Below are positions 58,101 through 64,000 of a stretch of 64,000 nucleotides of DNA, piece after piece (within the stretch, counting starts at the first letter, position 1; each line of letters begins with the position of its first letter). Origin of the DNA: Candidatus Ornithomonoglobus intestinigallinarum. Lineage in GTDB: Bacteria > Bacillota > Clostridia > UBA1381. The translations under genes and the position numbers were made by a program. Where the stretch lies: assembly GCA_018715365.1 (NCBI GenBank), contig DVLU01000028.1, positions 1 through 64,000 on the forward strand, given 5' to 3'. Below the pieces are notes generated by a model. That model worked only from the letters and a program-made list of their open reading frames with translations, was not told the DNA's origin and did no database searches.

Positions 58101-59132
58101 CTTAAGGGCTCGGTTACGTTTAAGCGCCAGTCGGATAATTTTGAGGATAAGGTTTATATAAGATACAGCACTGCGTCAAGAAGCGGCGATTTCAGCGTTG
58201 ATTATCTTAAGGCGTATGAAATAACGCTTGAGCTTTCAAAGGTCCAAAACGCCGTGAACAAGGCGACGTACAGCAAAACCCAGGCAGATATAGACGCAGC
58301 GGAAAAGCTGCTCGAGGAATTCTACGATCTGCCGATAAAGGACGAAATGCAGGAAACGCTTGACGATATAGAGCCTGTAAACAGCGGAAGCGGCTCCGGC
58401 GGCGGCGGAGGCGGCTCAAGCTCCGGCGGCGGCGGTGGCGGCGGAGGCGTCAGCAGACCGCCTTCAACGGTAGACACCATAACAGGCCCCAACAATATAT
58501 CGACCCCGTCAAAGGGCGAGGATGATTACGAGGATGAGCTCGACACGTACCTTCTGCACTTTAAGGATATGAAGAACCACTGGGCAAGAGAGGACGTTGA
58601 ATACATGGCGGAGCTCGGCATAATACAGGGCAAGGAAGAGGATAAATTCATGCCCGACGATAAAATAACAAGAGCCGAATTTGCGGTGCTTATAACGCGC
58701 ACGCTCGGTCTTTCGGAAACACCGTATGAAAATTCATTCTTCGACGTTGTTGCCGACGACTGGTATTCGGGCTACGTTCAGACGGTAAGAAGCAATAACT
58801 TCATGAACGGTTATGACGGATTGTTTAACCCCGATTCGAACATAACAAGAGAGGAAATAGCAAAGGTTATAGTTGCGGCATACAACAGCCGCACAAATAC
58901 GGCGCTTGAAACGGGTAAGTCGATATACTTTAACGATATAGACATGATAAGCTCGTGGGCATGGGATTACGTTGCGGAGGCGGCAGAGCTCGGCTTTGTA
59001 AACGGAATGACGGAGGAGCTCTTTATGCCGAAGGAAACGGCAACAAGAGCCCAGGCCGCAACAATGCTCAGGCGTGTATACGACACATTAAACCCGACGT
59101 CAACAGGGGATAGCGAATCCGAGGCCGCTTAA
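55167..59132 (+). CDS. Large SLH surface protein: propeller-like N-terminus, EPTAEPVEE low-complexity region, Ig/carbohydrate-binding-like domains, Gly/Ser linker, C-terminal SLH x3
   Basis: Signal peptide; YYSNGGETWQEA; repeats EPTAEPVEATAEP; GSGSGGGGGGSSSGGGGGGGGVSRPP; FKDMKNHWAREDVEYMAELGIIQGKEEDKFMPDDKITRAEFAVLITR. Confidence 0.88.
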   Translation: MKLKRLAAAILTVFMLMNLAAVMPAMAMTVNVGSGYEFVDTAYSPKKDIYVAVARNSGGTAKIYYSNGGETWQEAERTADSKTFDMRANIQPNSQQRVVWWPKEQVFVTFHIVPNAEKLLCSEDGKTWTEFSRTGTNYLYAVSGDGQQLAVMRHVLIALDSLEEGNMSALPTVDIRGLGNDSSGAGMMAVGVSDTAPYIYAVFRQKGNGMRIAAQPIVPTPEPTEEAQLAEAETAEEAVEEIAEPTAEPVEATTEPTAEPTVEPVEATAEPAEATVEPTAEPTAEPVEETAEPVEETAEPVEATAEPTAEPVEETAEPELMTAEAEAEPKMAGAELMAETTDYTKYATTDVAYNFTQDPIDAIWSKPMAGWFVINGAELTFVKPERTTAKPTATAKGATELSMSDGGKASGEKFTAAGTNSDTVIVGTESGKLYAAAASENIMDEGSLAWSRVEPGADVETEINERVKSISEINDNAFFFATNTGLYTAARESDGSWRYHDIAKSNIIADSDTSKTRIEVPEEGSTSVTLTPESRTWAGYQSQNTITGISIDNAEMPQGVNAEVSGGSVNVTVESTADPEADNNIDVTVTTASSQAYSFEITVVSPAQPDVTGYDEMAIPQRGTAAKEYQYSAVIMGTDGLPMETREARMEVIEVPEGVEFDPATGIFTVTEDAKAGTVLLHIYPGDTTENPTIKEITLSESHSVRAEITLGPAELQIPDDAALNQEYTATFYSQIDEVMIHESPVWTVEIPEGSEAGGISMDDGKLSVPSNATAGKIIIRAVSSDNPEIYAEKEVELTYTDKRKATEDLSPITFDTSKPLEDDLTFITTGAEFGSTITYKSSDENILKPDGTLIRPSREDGSVILTATSTLGSGRAEKQWEFKVTKADDLSANGDLSDGTTAGWTPEDGAQLEVTSEEDNNILNVTGGGVYQTFEFTNESSYGFEARVRAAAGSTITLLSEAGGKIAEITADGDWQELKGSVTFKRQSDNFEDKVYIRYSTASRSGDFSVDYLKAYEITLELSKVQNAVNKATYSKTQADIDAAEKLLEEFYDLPIKDEMQETLDDIEPVNSGSGSGGGGGGSSSGGGGGGGGVSRPPSTVDTITGPNNISTPSKGEDDYEDELDTYLLHFKDMKNHWAREDVEYMAELGIIQGKEEDKFMPDDKITRAEFAVLITRTLGLSETPYENSFFDVVADDWYSGYVQTVRSNNFMNGYDGLFNPDSNITREEIAKVIVAAYNSRTNTALETGKSIYFNDIDMISSWAWDYVAEAAELGFVNGMTEELFMPKETATRAQAATMLRRVYDTLNPTSTGDSESEAA
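55890..56125 (+). repeat. In-frame tandem low-complexity repeat (EPTAEP/VEETAEP)
   Basis: Repeated GAGCCTGTTGAAG.A.C.GCAGAGCC units read directly. Confidence 0.85.
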
Positions 59133-59223
59133 AACGGCTTTGCCGCTCCGGAAAGCTTCGGAGCGGCGGTCCGCCGGACCGGATATATGAAACCGATTAA
59201 CGAAAGGAGACGGTGATACGATA

Positions 59224-61893
59224 ATGAAACGAATAATAGGTATCTGCTTCCTGGCGCTCACAATGCTGTTTAATTCATCGTTCGTGCTTGCGGCCGATGA
59301 TGAGGAGAGTACGTCAAATCTGACCGATTCGCAGAGAGAAACAATCTCGCTGCTCAACTCTCTCGGCATTTTTGATGAGCTTGGCGAGGAGGACGCGGAA
59401 GGGAATATAACAAGAGCTGAATTTGCCGAAATAGCTGTGCGCGTTGTCGGCGGAGACGATCAGCTTTCGGAATCGCCGAGAAGGATATATGTGGATGTTC
59501 TGCCCGAGGATGAAGGCGCGGCAAGCATCGAATATCTTTACAACAGCGGGCTTATGCTCGGCTATGAAAACGCGGAGTTTAAGCCGCAGGAGCTTATAAA
59601 GGTCGAGGAAGCCGCAACGGTGCTCGTTAAGGCGCTCGGCTACACAAACTGGGCCGAATACGACGGCGGCTGGGTTGACGGATATTATTCGATAGCCTTA
59701 AAGGAAGGCCTGCTCGACGGCGTTGAGGGCGCAAGAGGCGAAGCGATAACGTATACCGACCTTGCAATCATGGTAAGAAACACGCTCGAGTGCCGTGAGT
59801 TTGTTGTAAAGAACGGCTTTGAGCAGGGGCTCCCCGTTGAGGAAACACAGACGGGAACGGCGTATATGAGCTATGCTTTAAATATCTATATGTACACGGG
59901 CATTGTTGACGGCGTGGGCGAAACTTCGCTTTCCGACGCCGACACGGAATTCCGTTCGGATATGTGCAGCATAGACGGTGAAATGTTCAATATGGGCGAG
60001 GTTGATATGACGCCGTATCTCGGTATGAGAGTAAAGGTTTATTACCTTGCCGAAAATTATGATTACACGGTGCTGTTCGTTACGGAGGACAGAAACAGCA
60101 ATAACGTTGTTGAAATTGCCGCTGATGATATTAACAGCGCGTCAACAAGCTCCGTAAATTACGTTTCCGGCACAAGGGACCGCATAGCCGATATAAGCAG
60201 CGACGCTATCTTTATCTACAACGGCAAGCGCCTTGAAACGGTAAGCGATCTTGACCTTATGATAGGCGACGGCAGCCTTAAGCTTATAAGCAACGACGGC
60301 AACGACAGGGCGGACGTTGTTGTAATAACGGAATACAAAACGTATATCGTAAGCAAGGCCGTTGTAACGGATTACATACTTCACTTTAAGTATGACGCGC
60401 CTTCGCTTGACCTGAGCGGCGACGAGTATACGGTTAAGTATTACATGGACGGCGAGGAAGCCGAATTTGCGAACATAACAACAAACAGCGTGCTTTCGAT
60501 AGCGATGAGCAAGAACCTTACGGGAAATATCCTTGTTAATGTTTATATATCGAACAACAAGGTGGAGGGCACGGTAACGAGAGTTGAGAGCGTAGGCAAA
60601 ACAAAGCTTGCAGCGCTTGAGGACGGAACGGAGTATTATTTCACTTCGGAATATATGAGCCGTCTTGAAAGCGGCCAGGGCAATACGTATGAGCCCACCC
60701 CCGGCGTTGCGGGAACGCTTTATATAGACTACTTCGGAAAGCTTGCCGCGTATATGACGGGCGGCACCGGCAAGAACTACGCTTATGTTGTAAAGTGCTG
60801 GTATGACGAAAACGAGGAAAAAGGCCAGGTAAGACTGTTCACAAAGGACGGCGAATTTATCGACCTTGCGCTTGTTGACGACGTAAGCATGAACGGCAGC
60901 AGAGTGTCACCGGCAAATGTCCGCGGCCAGCTCGAAAAGACGGGCGAGGGCGGCGAAGTGTATCAGCTTATTATATACAACAGCAATTCGGACGAGGAGA
61001 TCACTTCAATAGAAACGGCCGTTGATATGACTCTTGAAACGGCGCAAAACGGATATTATATCGCGCAGGAGGATGAATTTGTACTGAATTACGTGAGAGC
61101 AACCGGTGCGATGCGTTTCTACAAGAACATGGCGGAGCATCTTCCGTACTGCTACGTTGACGGCGAAACGATACAGTTCATGGTCCCCGCGGATAAGACG
61201 GACGAAAAGAATTACAGCGTATTGACAAAGCCGGAAACGACGGACGTTGCGTTCCCCGGCCCGATATATATCTATGACGCGAAGGAATCGGGACGCATAG
61301 GCGCTCTTGTAACGAACACGAAGGCGTCGAACCGTTACGATACGCCCGTTGTTATAAACAACGTATACGAGGGCATAGATGAGGACGGCGAGGTCTGCAC
61401 GGGTCTTGAATTTGCAAACGGCACAAAGATGCTTATAAATTCGGATGCGTCGATCGAACCGGTAACGGGCGGCAGATGGGAAGAAGCCACTGATTACGAC
61501 GGCTATACGTTTAAGGACCTTAAGCGCGGCGACGTTATTGAATATATAACGGACGGTTCAAACAATATAGATAAGTTGAGAATAGTTGTAAAATCCGACA
61601 ATATAGGCGGTTTAAGACTTAACGGAACAGACCAGGAATGGATTCAGCGAAGCGGAAATATGGTGGCCGAGGTCATATCGGTTGCCGACAGCAGAACGGC
61701 GCTTGTCAAGTACAGCTACCAGAAGGGCGGCAATATGATTTATCAGACGATGCTCGTAAACGGCCCGACTTACAGATACGACAGCACGGAAAACATGGTC
61801 TACAATTCATCGATGGCCGACCTTATGCCGGGCGACATAGTGCTTATAAATTCGTTCTGGTGGTCGCCGAATCTGGTTGTAATATTCAGATAA
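59224..61893 (+). CDS. SLH-domain secreted protein with novel-looking beta-rich body
   Basis: Signal peptide MKRIIGICFLALTMLFNSSFVLAAD; ITRAEFAEIAVRVVGGDDQ...YNSGLMLGYENAEFKPQELIKVEEAATVLVKALGY (SLH-like). Confidence 0.82.
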   Translation: MKRIIGICFLALTMLFNSSFVLAADDEESTSNLTDSQRETISLLNSLGIFDELGEEDAEGNITRAEFAEIAVRVVGGDDQLSESPRRIYVDVLPEDEGAASIEYLYNSGLMLGYENAEFKPQELIKVEEAATVLVKALGYTNWAEYDGGWVDGYYSIALKEGLLDGVEGARGEAITYTDLAIMVRNTLECREFVVKNGFEQGLPVEETQTGTAYMSYALNIYMYTGIVDGVGETSLSDADTEFRSDMCSIDGEMFNMGEVDMTPYLGMRVKVYYLAENYDYTVLFVTEDRNSNNVVEIAADDINSASTSSVNYVSGTRDRIADISSDAIFIYNGKRLETVSDLDLMIGDGSLKLISNDGNDRADVVVITEYKTYIVSKAVVTDYILHFKYDAPSLDLSGDEYTVKYYMDGEEAEFANITTNSVLSIAMSKNLTGNILVNVYISNNKVEGTVTRVESVGKTKLAALEDGTEYYFTSEYMSRLESGQGNTYEPTPGVAGTLYIDYFGKLAAYMTGGTGKNYAYVVKCWYDENEEKGQVRLFTKDGEFIDLALVDDVSMNGSRVSPANVRGQLEKTGEGGEVYQLIIYNSNSDEEITSIETAVDMTLETAQNGYYIAQEDEFVLNYVRATGAMRFYKNMAEHLPYCYVDGETIQFMVPADKTDEKNYSVLTKPETTDVAFPGPIYIYDAKESGRIGALVTNTKASNRYDTPVVINNVYEGIDEDGEVCTGLEFANGTKMLINSDASIEPVTGGRWEEATDYDGYTFKDLKRGDVIEYITDGSNNIDKLRIVVKSDNIGGLRLNGTDQEWIQRSGNMVAEVISVADSRTALVKYSYQKGGNMIYQTMLVNGPTYRYDSTENMVYNSSMADLMPGDIVLINSFWWSPNLVVIFR

Positions 61894-61970
61894 CGGCAGC
61901 ATGAAAAATGCGCGGCGCGCATTAAATTAAGTTTCTGATTTAGTTTAAACTTTATGAAAGGAGCAGATAC

Positions 61971-63566
61971 ATGAAAAAGAAAGGATTAAAAAAGGTTTTG
62001 GCGCTTGCAATGGCAGCGGCAATGGCGCTGCCTGCGCTGGCAGGCTGCGGCGGAGGAGGCGAAACCGCACAAACTGACGACGGCAGCGAGCAGGTAACTC
62101 TTAAGTGGGTGTTCGTGGGCCCCGGCGAGCAGCAGGATTCGCAGAAGGTTTGGGATAAGTTCAACGAGGTGCTTGCAAATTACCTTCCGAACACAACGGT
62201 TGAGTTTGAGTGCATAACCTCGGCGGACTATGCTGAAAAATGGAAGCTCATGAGCGCGTCTCAGGAGAACCTCGATATTGTATGGCACGGCTGGATGCTG
62301 CCGTATGTGAGCGAGGTCAAGAAGGGTTCGTATATGGAGCTTGACGAGCTTATAGATAAAGTGGCTCCCGAGCTTTACGAGGCGATACCCGAAAACATAA
62401 TGGACAAATCGCGTGTTGACGGCAAGCTCTACAGCATACCCAACATGCAGGAGATGGTTTCGTATGTGTCGTCGCTCGATTTCCCGATAGACATTTACGA
62501 AAAGTACAAGGATAAGATAAATCCCGAGGAGCTTGCAAACTTCTTTGCGGAGCACGAAACGATGGATAAGGAATCGTGGGATAAGATAGAGGAATACATC
62601 AAGATGATAAAGGACGGCGGCGACCTTGAAAAGGGCGTTTACGGCTTCGCCGACCACGTTGAAAAGGGTTACGAGTGGATCTCAAACCCGTACAAGATAA
62701 AGGCGGAGGGCGACGATTACACGCCGATAAACCTTTACAGGACTCCCGAATACAAGACGTTCGTTGAGGTATATGCCGACTGGTTCAACAAGGGCTATAT
62801 CAGAAAGGACATCTTAACGGCGGAGAACGTCGGAACGGAAAGATACGAGGTAAAGGGCGGCGCAAGCTATCTTGTGGGCCAGGGCTATATGCCGACACAG
62901 TCGGAAATAGACCAGAAGGCGGCGTCGGGCGATACGGCGTATGTGAGAATCCCGTTTGAGAACAAGCACTATATCCCGTATGCCGCAGCGGCGTCAAATA
63001 CGGCGATCTCGATGAATTCACAGCATCCCGAGCGCGCAATGAAGCTTATCGCGCTTATGAATACCGAAGCCGGAGCAGAGCTTTACAACCTGCTTGTTTA
63101 CGGTATAGAGGGCGAGCACTATAAAAAGATAAACGAAAACGAGATACAGCCCATAGGCTACACCTCACAGCCCACCTCGGACAGCCCGTACGGTCAGTAT
63201 GACTGGGCTATAGGCTCGATATTCAACGGCTATGAGATATACATGGAGGATAAGCCGCTTACGCTTCAGAACGACTTTATAAAGAAGGTAAACGAGGAAG
63301 CGGCGCCTTCAAAGCTCAAGGGCTTCACTCTCGATACAGACCCGATAAAGATAGAGCTTGCGCAGGTAACGGCTGTTGTCGGCGAGTATAAATCATCGCT
63401 TGCAACGGGCGCTGCGGCAGACCCAATGGGCTTGTATGAGGAGTTCCAGGAGAAGCTCATAACAGCCGGCGACGACAAGATAGTTGAAGAAATTTCGCGT
63501 CAGATAGAAGAATGGCGTGCGGGAAATTCGGGCGGTGAAACGGCTGAAGCCGAAGCTGCCGAATAA
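61971..63566 (+). CDS. Extracellular solute-binding lipoprotein (carbohydrate ABC transporter)
   Basis: Lipobox ALAGCGGGG; VTLKWVFVGPGEQQDSQKVWDKFNEVLANYLPNTTVEFECI; ISMNSQHPERAMKLIALMNTEAGAELYNLLVYGIEGEHYKKINEN. Confidence 0.93.
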   Translation: MKKKGLKKVLALAMAAAMALPALAGCGGGGETAQTDDGSEQVTLKWVFVGPGEQQDSQKVWDKFNEVLANYLPNTTVEFECITSADYAEKWKLMSASQENLDIVWHGWMLPYVSEVKKGSYMELDELIDKVAPELYEAIPENIMDKSRVDGKLYSIPNMQEMVSYVSSLDFPIDIYEKYKDKINPEELANFFAEHETMDKESWDKIEEYIKMIKDGGDLEKGVYGFADHVEKGYEWISNPYKIKAEGDDYTPINLYRTPEYKTFVEVYADWFNKGYIRKDILTAENVGTERYEVKGGASYLVGQGYMPTQSEIDQKAASGDTAYVRIPFENKHYIPYAAAASNTAISMNSQHPERAMKLIALMNTEAGAELYNLLVYGIEGEHYKKINENEIQPIGYTSQPTSDSPYGQYDWAIGSIFNGYEIYMEDKPLTLQNDFIKKVNEEAAPSKLKGFTLDTDPIKIELAQVTAVVGEYKSSLATGAAADPMGLYEEFQEKLITAGDDKIVEEISRQIEEWRAGNSGGETAEAEAAE

Positions 63567-63612
63567 TTCCGCGCTGACCGATTAAGAGATGACTAACCGA
63601 AGGAGTGATACA

Positions 63613-64000
63613 ATGTCACACAGACCAAAAAAAATAGCCGCGGCTGTGATTTGCGCAGTCATGGCGATCCAGTCTGTCGGCTTTGCGGCGCTGAAGCGTG
63701 ATCCGGATTTTCCGGATCTCGCCGACCACTGGTCGAAGTCGATAGTTATGCGCCTTAACGGCTACGGCATAATAAACGGCTATGAGGACGGCACAATGCG
63801 TCCCGATGCGGACGTGAGCGTTGCCGAATATCTCACGATGATGATAAAGGCGCTCGGCTTTACGCCCGAGAGCGACGGCAGCGGCTACTGGGCGCAGCCG
63901 TATATAGATAAAGCAATAGAGCTCGGCCTTATAGAAAACGGCGAAATAAGCGATTACAGCGCGCCGATAACGAGAAATCTTGCGGCAAAGATAGTTGTAA
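63613..64000 (+). CDS. SLH-domain secreted protein, partial (runs off right edge)
   Basis: MSHRPKKIAAAVICAVMAIQSVGFAALKRDPDFPDLADHWSKSIVMRLNGYGIINGYEDGTMRPDADVSVAEYLTMMIKALGFTP...; open at the window end, so absent from the ORF track. Confidence 0.88.
   Translation, partial: MSHRPKKIAAAVICAVMAIQSVGFAALKRDPDFPDLADHWSKSIVMRLNGYGIINGYEDGTMRPDADVSVAEYLTMMIKALGFTPESDGSGYWAQPYIDKAIELGLIENGEISDYSAPITRNLAAKIVV

Noticed and set aside
58380-58455. GGC-rich tandem stretch as a regulatory G-quadruplex
   Set aside because: Simplest explanation is a Gly/Ser linker before the SLH domains.

Overview
The window has two parts. (1) About 1 to 30.4 kb, possibly to the tRNA-Thr at 34.2 kb, looks like the right-hand part of a Firmicutes integrative/conjugative or plasmid-like element. 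It has a DUF3990-type toxin/HTH pair, SSB, a MoxR-like AAA ATPase split by a complete group II intron, a zincin+VWA protein, a DNA methyltransferase, a YqaJ-like nuclease, a RecD-like helicase, a primase, a ParM/ParR-like pair, a sigma-like regulator, and Xis/Int of Tn916 type. A tandem DUF262/DUF1524 (GmrSD-like) pair lies between the integrase and the tRNA gene. No conjugation (T4SS) genes are visible; if present they lie left of the window. (2) About 34.3 to 64 kb is chromosomal: rpsU, secG, spmB, Na/Pi symporter, aldolase, OGG, M18 peptidase, acyltransferase, then a large glycan-utilisation and S-layer surface locus (AraC regulator, LplB/YtcP-like permeases, propeller-like and beta-helix exoproteins, four SLH proteins, a lipoprotein SBP). 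Observations I rate highest: a canonical -1 slippery heptamer (CCCTTTC) just before the stop of the 825-aa exoprotein, which would fuse it to a downstream beta-helix ORF that has no start codon or signal peptide of its own; two related promoter-leader-terminator units plus many further intrinsic terminators inside the co-directional element, which suggest antitermination/attenuation; exact group II intron boundaries that restore the split ATPase reading frame; and the DUF262 pair as candidate defence cargo. All functional calls come from reading sequence only; no database searches were run.
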